The notes under the pieces were generated by a model, which was not told the origin of the DNA, did not search any database, and was given only the letters and a program-made list of their open reading frames with translations. A stretch of DNA of 64,000 nucleotides from VGBV01 sp963780395. GTDB taxonomy: Bacteria > Actinomycetota > Thermoleophilia > Solirubrobacterales > 70-9. Positions 1-8,824 of this stretch are shown one piece after another; within the stretch, counting starts at the first letter, position 1; the number at the start of each line of letters is the position of its first letter. The stretch is from assembly GCA_963780395.1 (NCBI GenBank), contig CAWABY010000004.1, forward strand, positions 1 through 64,000, read 5' to 3'. The translations under genes and the position numbers were made by a program.

Positions 1-31
1 AGCGCAGCTCTTCCGGTTTCTTCCTGGTCAT
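1..31 (-). CDS. Partial start of a probable IlvD/Edd-family sugar-acid dehydratase
   Basis: Only the first ten codons lie in the window (MTRKKPEELR) and the gene runs off the left edge. A purine-rich GAGGCTGAG precedes the ATG at a usable ribosome-binding distance. The K-K/T-P-E-E/D-L-R opening resembles the extreme N-terminus of IlvD/Edd dehydratases such as arabinonate or galactonate dehydratase. That class would fit the downstream end of this sugar-acid operon. Ten residues are weak evidence, so the family call rests mostly on context. Confidence 0.3.
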   Translation of the reverse strand, partial: MTRKKPEELR

Positions 32-69
32 CTCAGCCTCGCCCAAAGCTTGAATTAATGTGCTCGGCG

Positions 70-1061
70 TCACCCGTCGATGCTGATATTGGCGTCCTTG
101 ATGACCTGTGCCCACTTGGCGCGCTCGGCGGCGATGAACTGGGCGAACTCCTCGGGCGTATTGCCGATCGGCTTCGCACCCATGCCCTGGAGCTTCTCCT
201 GCATCGCGGGCAGCTTCATGATCCGCTGCACCTCGAGGCTGATCTTGTTCACGATCTCGGCGGCGTCCCGGCCGGAGCGAACAGACCGTGCCACGACGTC
301 GCCTCGAACCCGGGCAGGTAGTCGGCCATGGGCGGGACGTCTGGCATCAGCGGCGCCCGCTCCAGGCTGGTCACCGCCAGCGCGCGAACATTGCCGGCCT
401 TCGCCTGCTGTGCGACGGTCGGGATGTTGTCGAAGGCCAGGTCGACGTGGCCCGCGACCACGTCCGTCATCACTTGCCCGCTGCTCTTGTACGGCACGTG
501 ATTCATCTTGATGCCGGTCCTCGCCATCAGCATCTCGCCGGCGAGGTGGATCGAGGTGCCGACGCCCGATGAGGCGAAGGTGTAGGTGTCGGGCTTGGCC
601 TTGATCAGCTCGATCAGCTCCGGGACCGTGTTCGCCTCGATCTTCGGATTGACGGCCAGGACGTTGGGCAGCGTCACGAACAGCGAGATCGGTGCGAACG
701 CCGTGTCCGGGTCGTAGGGCAGGTTCTTGTAGAGCGAGGGGTTGATTGCGTGCGTGCTGACCGTGCCCATGCCGAGCGTGTAGCCGTCGGGCTCGGAGCG
801 GGCGAGCTGGCCCACGCCGAGGTTGCCACCGGCACCGGCCTTGTTCTCGACGACGAACCGCTGGCCGAGTGCGATGTCGAGTTCTTGCGCGACCAAGCGC
901 GCGAAGGCGTCGGTGTTTCCGCCGGCCGCGAAGGGCACGATGATCGTCACCGGCTTGTCCGGGTAGCCGGCGGCCGCGTCCTGGGCTCGCGCCGAGTTAC
1001 TCGCCAGCGCCAGACTGGTGGCGGCCACGGGGATGACCTGAAGAAGAGTTCTTCTCAGCAT
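70..1061 (-). pseudogene. TctC/Bug-type tripartite tricarboxylate transporter substrate-binding protein, frameshifted
   Basis: This is a periplasmic solute-binding protein of the Bug/TctC family, which captures carboxylates for a TTT transporter. After a signal peptide (MLRRTLLQVIP to about SARAQD) comes the family signature YPDKPVTIIVPFAAGG, followed by RFVVENKAGAGGNLG and a conserved HVPYKSSG segment. The frame breaks near 270 inside LFAPAGTP|AEIVNKI; restoring one base rejoins the C-terminal 70 residues (to ...DANISIDG). The start at 1061 was chosen because AGGAG lies ten bases upstream; an in-frame ATG at 1100 is less likely. No TctA/TctB membrane partner is in view. The break may be a sequencing error, since all neighbours show similar 1-bp indels. 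Confidence 0.8.
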
Positions 1062-1159
1062 GGTCTTTATGCTCCTTGCTGTTGCGAAGACGGGTTTCAC
1101 CCGGTGAGAGGCCGGACCAGCCCTAGCGAATTGCAGTGCGTTACTTCCCGCCCAGCGCC

Positions 1160-1880
1160 TCAGCGGCTGTTGCGCTGGCGCCAGGCGGCGAAATCGGCGC
1201 GGGTCTGCTCCTGCGTCGCCGGGATAGAGGCCGATGATCGAGCGCCCCTTCAGGACCTGCCTCGGTGACGAAATCCTCGAAGGCGGTCATGTCCACGGCT
1301 TCGGCGGCGATCTCGTCGGCGAGATGGGCCGGGATGACGACCACGCCTTCGGCATCGCCGACGATCACGTCGCCGGGGAACACCGGCGCATCGCCGCAGC
1401 CGATCGGCACGTTGATGTCGATCGCCTGGTGCAGGGTCAGGTTGGTCGGCGCGGCCGGGCGGTTGTGGTAGGCGGGGATGGCGAGCTTGGCGATCTCGGG
1501 CGAATCGCGAAAGCCGCCGTCGGTCACCACGCCCGCGACGCCGCGCATCATCAGCCGCGCGACCAGGATCGAGCCGGCCGAGGCGGCGCGCGCATCCTTG
1601 CGGCTGTCGATGACGAGCACGGCGCCGGGCGGGCATTCCTCGACCGCCTTGCGCTGCGGATGCGCCGGATTCTGGAACACCGTCATCGGGTTCAGATCCT
1701 CGCGCGCCGGCATGTAGCGCAGCGTGAAGGCCTCGCCGACCATCGTGCCCGGCGCTCGGGTTCAGCGGATGCACATCCTGGATGAACTGGTTGCGCAGGC
1801 CGCGCTTGAAGAGGCAGCTCGTCAGCGTGGCGTGCTGACCGTCTTCAGCTTCTCGCGCGTCGCGGGGAAAGCTGGCTCAT
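1160..1880 (-). pseudogene. RraA-family aldolase/dimethylmenaquinone-methyltransferase-like protein, multiply frameshifted
   Basis: RraA-fold proteins include 4-hydroxy-4-methyl-2-oxoglutarate aldolases and are common in sugar-acid and aromatic catabolic operons. The recognisable core is GVVTDGGFRDSPEI followed by NRPAAPTNLTLHQAIDINVPIGCGD and PGDVIVGDAEGVVVIP, which carry the fold's glycine-rich and acidic metal-site segments. The reading is continuous only if about five small indels are corrected, near 1870, 1835, 1748, 1258 and 1228. The corrected protein is about 235 residues, ending ADFAAWRQRNSR. Its ATG (1880) overlaps the stop of the epimerase gene as TGATG, so the two were translationally coupled. 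The specific substrate cannot be told. Confidence 0.75.
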
Positions 1881-2689
1881 CAGCCGGGCCTCTGATCCAC
1901 CGGCGTGAAGTCCTGGGTGACGAACCCGCCACCCTGATAGCGCTGCGCGATCGCGTCGAGCGGGTTCGGCCGGCTCAGGACCTCCGCGGCATAGTCCTCG
2001 GAGTTCTGCGTCGGCCGGTAGCCGAGCCGCTCGGCGCCGGTATTGTCCCAGTAGCTGCGCGTGTTGTCCGAAACACCCCAGACGACCAGATAGCCGATGT
2101 CGGGCGCCTCGATGCAGCGCATGATGAGCTGCAGCAGGTCGTCATGGCCGAGCCAGGTGCTCAGGTGGCGGAACTCGGTCGGGCGCGGCAGCGCGCTGCC
2201 GATCCGCACGCTGATGCCCTCGATGCCGTGCTTGTCCCAGTACATCCGGGCCATCGCCCTCGCCCCACATCTTGCTGAGGCCGTAGAAGCCGTCGGGCCG
2301 GAACGTCGCAGTCGAGGTCGAGCTTCTCCTCGACCGGATACATGCCGATGGCGTGGTTCGAGCTCGCGAACACGATGCGCTTGACCTTGTGCCGGCGCGC
2401 GCCCTCGTAGACCGCGTGCAGGCCGACCAGGTTGTTCTCGATGATCTCGGGCAGCGGCCGCTCGACGCTGGTGCCGGCCATGTGGATCAGCACGTCGACG
2501 CCCTCGAGCAGCCGGTCGACCACGGCCGGGTCGCGCAGGTCGCCGTGCATGACGTCCTCGCCCGGGCGCAGCGGCGTCGAGCGGGCGGCGCCCGCCGGCG
2601 GAGCGCAGGTCGACGCCGCGCTCGAGCAGGGCCGGGCGCAGCACCTGGCCGACGTTGCCGCTGGCGCCGGAAAGGGCGACCTTGGTCAT
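1880..2689 (-). pseudogene. NAD-dependent epimerase, uronate-dehydrogenase-like, frameshifted
   Basis: An extended short-chain dehydrogenase of the uronate dehydrogenase type, which would oxidise a hexuronate or similar sugar acid with NAD. The start reads MTKVALSGASGNVG (Rossmann GxxGxxG). After a frameshift near 2600 the second frame gives HGDLRDPAVVDRLLEGVDVLIHMAG and KVKRIVFASSNHAIG. A shift near 2300 and another near 2260 lead back to the first frame, with YWDKHGIEGISVRIGS to the end. Segments ordered this way add up to about 270 residues, normal for the family. It lies between the TRAP genes and the RraA gene, supporting a sugar-acid pathway. Confidence 0.75.
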
Positions 2690-2713
2690 GGCGCGGTCTC
2701 CTCGTGTGATCGG

Positions 2714-3998
2714 TCAATGGCCGAACAGGTGCGGCAGGGTCAGGCTGAAGGCCGGCACGTAGGTGACCAGCATCAGCGCCACGATCAGCGCGGTGTAGAA
2801 CGGCAGGATCGACTTCATCACCTCGCCGACCGAGATGCCGCCGATGGCGCAGCCGATGAACTGGGTGGTGCCGACCGGCGGCGTGTTGAGGCCCAGGGCG
2901 CAGTTGATCAGCATCACCATGCCGAACTGCACCGGGTCCATGCCGTGCGCCATGGCGATCGGCAGGAAGATCGGCGTGCAGATCAGGATCGTGCTGGCCA
3001 TGTCCATGAACGTGCCGAGGATGAACAGGATCAGGTTGATCAGGAAGAAGACGACCCAGGGATTGTCGGAGATGCTGGCCATCGCCCCGCCGGCGAGGTC
3101 GGCCACCGAGTAGAGGCCCATCAGGTACTGGAACATCGTCGACACGCCGATGAGCAGCAGCACCACGCCGGTGGTCTTGGACGCCTTGGCGGCCGCCTGC
3201 AGGAAGTGGTCCCAGGTCATCGTGCGGTAGAGGAAGAAGGTCAGCAGGATCGAGTAGATCACCGCGACCGAGGCGGACTCCGTGGCCGTGAAGATGCCGG
3301 AGATGATGCCGCCCAGGATGATCACCATCACCAGCAGGCCTGGCACCGCGGCGCCGATCGCGCGCCACATCGCCTCGCTGGTGGCCGCCTTCAGCGCCGG
3401 GTAGCCGCGCTTGACGGCGACGAAGTACGCGGCCGCCAGGTTGCAGACCGAGAGCAGCAGCGCGGGGATCGATGCCGGCCAGGATCAGCGAGCCGATCGA
3501 CGCCTTGCCGCTCGCGGCCAGCGCATAGATGATCATGTTGTGGCTGGTCGGCATCAGGGCGCCGACGAGCGCCGCGTGGGTGGTCACGTTGACGGCGTAG
3601 TCGGCGTGGTAGCCTTCCCGCTTCATCATCGGGATCATCACCGCACCCATCGCCGAGACGTCGGCGACCGGGGAGCCGGCGACGCCGCCGAACAGGGTGC
3701 AGGCGACGACGTTCGACATGCCGAGGCCGCCGCGGATGTGGCCGACCATGGTTCGCGCGGCCGCCACGATCTTGTCGGCGATCCCGCCATGCAGCATCAG
3801 CTCGCCGCTGAAGACGAAGAACGGGATGGCGAGAAACGAGAAGATGTTCATGCCGGACATCATCTGCTGAAAGATGACGGCGACCGGCAGGCCCTCGTAG
3901 AGGATCGTGCACAAGGCCGACAAGCCGATGGCGAAGGCGACCGGCACGCCCAGTATCAGGAAGCCGAAGAACGTGACGGCCAGGATGGTCAGTGCCAT
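2714..3998 (-). pseudogene. dctM: TRAP transporter large permease DctM, one frameshift
   Basis: The large membrane subunit of a TRAP transporter, moving a carboxylate with sodium or protons. It opens MALTILAVTFFGFLILGVPVAFAIG and contains the family landmarks FSFLAIPFFVFSGELM, CTLFGGVAGSPVADVSA and, after the shift, LILFILGTFMDMAS and NCALGLNTPPVG. A single extra base near 3474 (ATCGATCCC where ATCATCCC would be expected) splits it; joined, it is about 427 residues, the usual length. The start overlaps the end of dctQ by ten bases, as is normal in dctQM pairs. The substrate is unknown; neighbours suggest a sugar acid. Confidence 0.85.
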
Positions 3999-4558
3999 GA
4001 CGGCTCGACCTCCTCGCCGCGCAAGAGGGCGATGATGTGCTCGATCGAGAACAGCACGATCAGGGCGCCCGAGAGCGAGAGCGGCACGTAGCGCACGGCC
4101 TCGGTCAGCTCGAGGTTCGGGATCTTGTAGTGCATGACCGACTTGCCGAGGACCCAGCCATTGTAGGCCATGGCAGCGCCGAACAGCAGGATGCAGGCAT
4201 GGATCACCAGCTCGATCTGGTCGCGGACGCGATCCGGCAGCGAGAACGAGCAACGATTCCATCCCGATATGCCCGCGTCGCGGACGCCTACCGCAGCGGC
4301 GATCAGGGTGACGTAGAGGACCAGCACGAGTGCCAGATTCTCGGCCCAGGTCGGCGAGTTGTTCAGTACATACCGCCCGAAGACCTGATAGAAGACGATC
4401 GCGACGATCACTAGAAGACCGGCGACCGAGAAGTACATGCCGTAGCGGGCGACCGTGGCGTTGAACCGCGTCAGCGGCCCCTTCAGCTTCGGCGCGCCGG
4501 CATATTGCTCGTTGATGATGTCTTCGACGTGCGGATTGAGGCTGCTTTCCGAGCTCAT
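3989..4558 (-). CDS. dctQ: TRAP transporter small permease DctQ
   Basis: The four-helix small subunit that pairs with DctM. After a roughly 40-residue cytoplasmic tail the protein shows hydrophobic segments VAGLLVIVAIVFYQVF, LALVLVLYVTLIAAAVGV, LVIHACILLFGAAMA and LSLSGALIVLFSIEHII, with the family's RYVLNNSPTWAENLA. The stretch GISGWNRCSFS appears to be out of frame for 10-12 residues between two compensating indels; the neighbouring frame reads GHIGMESLLVL there, which is the expected DctQ sequence. The start ATG at 4558 follows GGGAGGGA. It is encoded between dctP and dctM in the usual order. Confidence 0.85.
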   Translation of the reverse strand: MSSESSLNPHVEDIINEQYAGAPKLKGPLTRFNATVARYGMYFSVAGLLVIVAIVFYQVFGRYVLNNSPTWAENLALVLVLYVTLIAAAVGVRDAGISGWNRCSFSLPDRVRDQIELVIHACILLFGAAMAYNGWVLGKSVMHYKIPNLELTEAVRYVPLSLSGALIVLFSIEHIIALLRGEEVEPSWH

Positions 4559-4860
4559 GCTTGTCCCTCCCCGAGTGCGAGGCAGACAATGATGCGCGGG
4601 AGATCGAGGCGGCGCGCGAAGCGCCGCCTCGCCGTCAGCCTTACTGCGTGGCCTGGACCTTCTGGACCAGGCTCTGCAGCTCCGGAGTGTTCGCGAACTT
4701 CGCGTAGACCGGCTGCATCGCGTCGACCCAGGCCTGCCGATCCTCGAGCGGCAGAATCTCGGCGCCGCCGGCCTTGACCGTCGCCTCCGCCTTGGCCTCG
4801 CGCTCCTCCCAGAGCTTGCGCATATAAGGCACCGAGTCCTTGGCGGCCTTGCGGATCTTA

Positions 4861-5975
4861 ATATCCCATCAATATACCGGACATTCAGGCGGCATAGCGG
4901 ACCGCCGGCGGCTTGAAGTAGGCCTGGATGCGGCGAGGTGAGCGCTGGATGGCGCGCAGCACGGCGCGGGTGCTCTTGAGCAGCTCGTCTTTCGAGGCCG
5001 GCTGCGGCTGCTGGCGCAGCTTCTGCTTCAGGTCGTTGTTCAGATATTCGTCGGGATTGTGGTCGGGAGCGTAGGCCGGCAGGTAGAACAGCTCGATCTC
5101 GTGGGCATGGGCGGCGACCCAGGTCTTGACCTTGGCGGCATGGTGCACCTTGAGGTTGTCGACGATCAGGAAGACCTTCTGCCCGGCGTCCTTGGTCAGC
5201 CGGCGCAGGAAGGCGATGAAGCGGTCGGCGTTCAAGGCGCCCTCGTAGAGCATGAAGCGCATCAGGCCGCGATTGCTGACCGCCGAGATCATGCTCTGGG
5301 TGATCCGCTTGGCGGTCCGGACGACCACCGGCGTCTGGCCTCGGGGCGCATAGCTGCGGCCGATCTGGTCCTGGTTGGAGATCCCGGTCTCGTCGCCCCA
5401 GTAGATCGCCGCCCCCTCGGCCTTGGCGCGCTTGGCGATCGCCGGGTAGTGCTGCTCCAGCCAGGCCGCGATCGCCGCCGGCTGGCGCTCCTTGGCCCGC
5501 GCCAGCGGCTTCTGCGGCGTCATGCCCCAGCGCTGCAGGTAGAGCTGCACCGTCGACAGGCCGAGCGTCTTGCCGAAGCGCAGCGCGATCAGGTCGCGCA
5601 CCGCGCGCGCTGGTCCACAAGCGCGAACGGCAGCTTCAGCTGGTCCGGCGTCCTGTCGCTGATCCAGCCCTGGACCTGGCCGGCCTCCTCGGCGGTCAGC
5701 AGCCCCTTGCCCCGGCGCGGCGACACCCGCCGCCCGTCGAGCACGCCGTCCTCGCCCTGCGCGCGGTAGCGCTGCAGCCAGATGTTGACCGTCTGCCGCT
5801 GCACACCGACCACCCGGCCGCCTCGGCCTGGCTCATCCCCTGCTGCTCGATCAGCACCAGCGCCCGCCGCCGCAGCTCCTCCTGCGCCGGCCGGCCAATG
5901 CTGCGAAAGTCCCGCGCGTCCATGCCCGGAGCATAGCAGGCCGCAAACCGTTTGTCAGGTATATTTATGGGAAAT
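4861..5975 (-). mobile_element. IS630-family insertion sequence inside dctP
   Basis: An element of about 1.1 kb bounded by imperfect 26-bp terminal inverted repeats at 4861-4886 and 5950-5975 (21 of 26 positions agree; shared core CCCAT-AATATACC-GACA). TA dinucleotides lie directly outside both ends, as expected for IS630/Tc1-like insertion with TA duplication. Removing the element with one TA joins EDQA to K-IRKAAKDSV of DctP, a plausible continuous reading. It carries one transposase gene read on the minus strand. Confidence 0.85.
4885..5923 (-). pseudogene. IS630-family transposase, two frameshifts
   Basis: A DDE transposase. The N-terminal helix-turn-helix is read as MDARDFRSIGRPAQEELRRR, then MSQAEAA|VGVQRQTVNIWLQRY, then GLLTAEEAGQVQGWISDRTPDQL. 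The catalytic domain (4885-5601) has the three acidic residues in YWGDETGIS, FLIVDNLKVHH and AYAPDHNPDEYLNNDLKQ. The frame changes near 5815 and 5605 by single bases. IS630 relatives sometimes use programmed frameshifting, but the abundance of indels in the neighbouring genes makes sequence error or decay more likely. Confidence 0.8.
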
Positions 5976-6733
5976 TATAGCCTGATCTTCCGGCGTCAGC
6001 GTGTCCCAGATCACTTTCGAGAACACCAGCACCTCGGGCGCCATCGAGTGCTCGGTCAGCGTGTAATACTTGGCGGCCTCGAACTGACGCGAGGACTCGT
6101 AGGACGGGAAATTGTTCTCGGCGGCATCGACGATGCCGGTCTTCAATGCCGTGTAGACTTCGCCAAACGGCATCGGCGTGGGGTTGGCGCCCAGCGCCTC
6201 GACCATGGCCACGAACAGGTCCGACTGCTGCACGCGGATCTTCATGTGCTCGACGTCGGCCAGAACTCTTGATCGGCTTGGTCGCGGTATACATCGAGCG
6301 GGCGCCGCTGTCGTAGAAGGCCAGCCCGACCATGCCCTGGGCCTCCATCGCGGCCAGGATCTCGTCGCCGACCGGCCCATCGAGCACGGCGTGCATATGC
6401 TCTTCCGAGCGGAACAGGAACGGCAGCGCCGGCACGATCGTCTCGGGCACGACATTGTTCAGCGGCGCGACGTTGATGCGCATCATGTCGAGCCCGCCGA
6501 TCTTCAGCTGCTCGATCGTGTCTTTCTCGGTGCCCAAGGCGCCGTTGGGATAGACCTTGACGCCCATTTCGCCGCCGGTCTCCTCGCTGAGCTGCTTGCC
6601 CATGAACCGGACCGCTTCCACGGTCGGGTAGTCGGTCGGGATGAATGTCCGCGGAGCGGAACTCGCGAGCGGCTGCCGGCACAGCCATCATCACACAGGC
6701 ACAGAGTGCCATCGATCGGAAAGCCACATTCAT

Positions 6734-6974
6734 TTCGATCTATGCCCCCTAGGCGTCGCAGCTCGGCGAACGCGCCTCAACCTCTGTAGCCCAATGGCGC
6801 TCGCCGCACACCAGACTTCGAACCGCTGGCGGTACAAGTTAATCCGGCGCCCAATCCGCGCTTGGTCGACATCTGACATATCAGTTGGCGATCAGCACGT
6901 CAACGCTTATATTGTTGCCAATGGACGGCCAGTCGGTGCAGGCCAGCGGGGTAGCTAAAGTGCTGAATTTGAAC
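6734..6974. promoter_or_regulatory. Divergent control region between dctP and gntR
   Basis: A 241-base gap between two genes transcribed apart. It is clearly more AT-rich than its surroundings around 6880-6920. A short inverted repeat, CTGA-CATA-TCAG, sits near 6873-6884 and could be a GntR operator; this is a guess from position and symmetry only. No coding sequence was seen on either strand. Confidence 0.35.
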
Positions 6975-7170
6975 ATGCAGTCTCCCGAGGCGCCACCCGG
7001 ATCGTTGGCCGAAGGGAGCCTACCGCGCGCTGGAGGAGATGATCGTCACGCGGCAGCTCCGGCCCGGATCGATGCTGTCGGAGAACCAGTTGAGCGAGCA
7101 GCTGGGCTGTGGCCGCACTCCGATCCGCGAAGCGCTGCAGCGACTGAAATTCGAGGGTTATGTCGAGCGG
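6975..7170 (+). pseudogene. GntR-family regulator, N-terminal fragment truncated at a sequence junction
   Basis: The N-terminal winged helix-turn-helix of a FadR/GntR regulator: AYRALEEMIVTRQLRPGSML, then SENQLSEQLGCGRTPIREAL and LQRLKFEGYVER. A frameshift near 7012 separates the first 12 codons (MQSPEAPPGSLAEG). The sequence stops matching a GntR protein right after GYVER at about 7170, where a foreign gene on the other strand starts. The ligand domain is absent. Its divergent position to the TRAP operon suggests it was the local regulator. Confidence 0.8.
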
Positions 7171-7172
7171 TA
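7161..7172. other. Chimeric junction between two genomes
   Basis: Left of this point the GntR gene reads GGT TAT GTC GAG CGG on the plus strand. Right of it the minus strand reads a helicase ending LEQNYRST. The bases GTCGAGCGG can belong to both genes, so the join falls in about nine bases of microhomology. Gene content, indel density and apparent taxonomy all change here. Confidence 0.75.
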
Positions 7173-8093
7173 GTTCTGCTCGAGCTTGACCACCTCGGCC
7201 TCGGGGAAGTGCTGCTCGAACTCGAGGATGTTGCGGTAGTCGGCCCCGCGAAAGCCGAAGATCGCCTGCGAATCGTCACCGACCACGGTCAGGTTGCCGT
7301 CCGGGCCGGCCAGCAGCTCCAGCAGCCGGAACTGCGCGTGGTTGGTGTCCTGGTACTCGTCCACCAGCACCCAGCGGAAGCGGTCCCGGTAGCGGGCTCG
7401 GACCTCGTCGAACAACTCCAGCACGTTCACGGTCCGCATCAGCAGGTCGTCGAAGTCCATCGCGTTGGCGTCGAGCATCCGCCGCTCGTACATTCGGTAG
7501 GCCTGGCCGACCATCTCCTCGAACGGCCCTCCCCCGGCCTGCTCCTGGTAGGCCTCGGCGTCTATGAGCGCGTTCTTGGCGTCGGAGATGCGGGCGCGGA
7601 CGGCGCGCGGCGGATAGCGCTTCGTGTCCACCTCGAGCTCGACCAAGCAGCGCTTCAGCATCCTCAGCGAGTCGGCCTCGTCGTAGATGGTGAAGCTCTT
7701 CGTGTATCCGAGGCGCTCGGCCTCGATCCGCAGCAGCCGGGCGCAGGCCGAGTGGAAGGTCATCACCCACATCCGCCTGTGCACCCCGCCGACCAACGCG
7801 CCGACCCGCTCGCGCATTTCCTGGGCGGCCTTGTTGGTGAAGGTGATCGCGAGGATCTCGTTCGGCCGCGCGCGGCCGGTGGCCAAAAGCCAGGCGACGC
7901 GGTGGGTCAGGACCCTGGTCTTGCCCGAGCCCGCCCCGGCCAGCACCAGCAAAGGGCCCTCGCCGTGGGTGACGGCCTCGCGCTGGGGCGGGTTCAGCTC
8001 GGCGAGCAGGCCCTCCTCGTGGGCCGCCCCGGGCTCGACCGACGCCCCTATGGGGAGCTGATCGGTCGCTGATTCCTCCTCTATCCGGGCCAC
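7165..8093 (-). pseudogene. pcrA: ATP-dependent DNA helicase PcrA/UvrD, 3'-truncated
   Basis: The N-terminal 310 residues of a superfamily 1A helicase, which unwinds DNA 3' to 5' in repair and replication. Visible motifs: Q motif LNPPQREAV, Walker A AGAGSGKT (about residues 52-59), Ia TFTNKAAQEM, Walker B VLVDEYQD, motif III VVGDDSQAIFGFRGAD and the beginning of motif IV, VKLEQNYRS. It then runs into the junction at 7161-7172 and stops in foreign sequence, so motifs V and VI are missing. The cut comes from the junction, not from normal decay, because everything upstream is intact. Confidence 0.9.
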
Positions 8094-8157
8094 GTGGCGA
8101 GCATAGCCCGCGACCCGGCGCGCGCCGGACGCGGGACGAGCCTGGCTCAGCCCCGCT

Positions 8158-8766
8158 CTACTGCTGGAAGCACTGACCGAACAGGCCGAGCAGCTGCTGC
8201 TCGTCGCCGCTCAGATAGATCGTCTGCAGCTCCTCGTCGGGGGTGTCGCTCACCGCCTGCTCGATGCAGTCGAGCACCGGCTGCGGCGTCTCGCCATCCG
8301 AGGCCGCGCTCTCGAGCAGGCCCGCGGCGAAGCTGTCCTTGTCGAATGTGACGAACTCGTCCAGCGAGTCCAGTTTCCACTGGTCGCCCTCCTTGGCGAG
8401 CGAGATCGCCACCGTCTGGCCGTCCAGGCCACCGCCGCTGAAGGTGGCCTCGGCCGTGGCGGTGTCGCCATCGACCTCGATGCTCTCGACCTCGACGCTG
8501 TCGCCGGCCACCTCTCCATCGCCGGCGCTCTCCTCGCAGGTCGTGATCGCCTCTTCGCCCTGGGTGAACTCGGTCTGCTCGGTGAAGGCCTGGGTCTGCA
8601 CCTCGGTGCAGTTCTCGGCGGCGTCGGTCGTGCCGGCCTGCTCGATCGCCGCGGTGATGTCGTCCTCGTCCGCGGAAGAGTCGGAGTCGTCCCCCCCGCA
8701 GGCAGCAAGCAGGAACGGTGCCGCGGCGAGCAGCACGAGCGGAGCCAGAAGTCGTCTCACAGGCAT
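8158..8766 (-). CDS. Putative lipoprotein, acidic
   Basis: A 202-residue predicted lipoprotein. The signal peptide ends in a lipobox, FLLAACGG, giving acylation of Cys23 and anchoring in the membrane. The mature protein opens with an acidic linker (DDSDSSADEDD) and is rich in Glu, Asp, Ser and Thr, with four further cysteines. The middle part (VEVESIEVDGDTATAEATF followed by KEGDQWKLDSL) resembles the small extracellular NTF2-like/DUF4878 lipoproteins of actinobacteria. I do not recognise a specific function. It lies between cysE and pcrA and shares their strand. Confidence 0.7.
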   Translation of the reverse strand: MPVRRLLAPLVLLAAAPFLLAACGGDDSDSSADEDDITAAIEQAGTTDAAENCTEVQTQAFTEQTEFTQGEEAITTCEESAGDGEVAGDSVEVESIEVDGDTATAEATFSGGGLDGQTVAISLAKEGDQWKLDSLDEFVTFDKDSFAAGLLESAASDGETPQPVLDCIEQAVSDTPDEELQTIYLSGDEQQLLGLFGQCFQQ

Positions 8767-8824
8767 GCTTGTTGCGCCTCCCCAGTCGGTGTCGGGATCG
8801 AAGCGCCGGAGTCTAGGCGGCGGC

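Larger units (their letters stand above)
4641..6733 (-). pseudogene. dctP: TRAP transporter solute-binding protein DctP, interrupted by an IS630 element
   Basis: The periplasmic binding protein of the TRAP system. The 5' part (6733 down to about 5977) has a signal peptide (MALCACVMMAVPAAAREF), then GGEMGVKVYPNGALGTEKDTIEQL, LNNVVPETIVPALPFLFRS and GEVYTALKTGIVDAAENN, all hallmarks of DctP. The 3' part (4860 to 4641) supplies IRKAAKDSVPYMRKLWEE to ...VQATQ. Between them sits a complete IS630-like element inserted at a TA. Two further 1-bp indels lie near 6660 and 6265. The transporter therefore cannot work as assembled, unless an intact copy exists elsewhere in the population. Confidence 0.85.

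Noticed and set aside
7158..8093. A complete short helicase of 311 residues
   Set aside because: The frame stops only because it runs into the foreign GntR sequence. Motifs IV to VI are lacking, so it is a truncated PcrA/UvrD.
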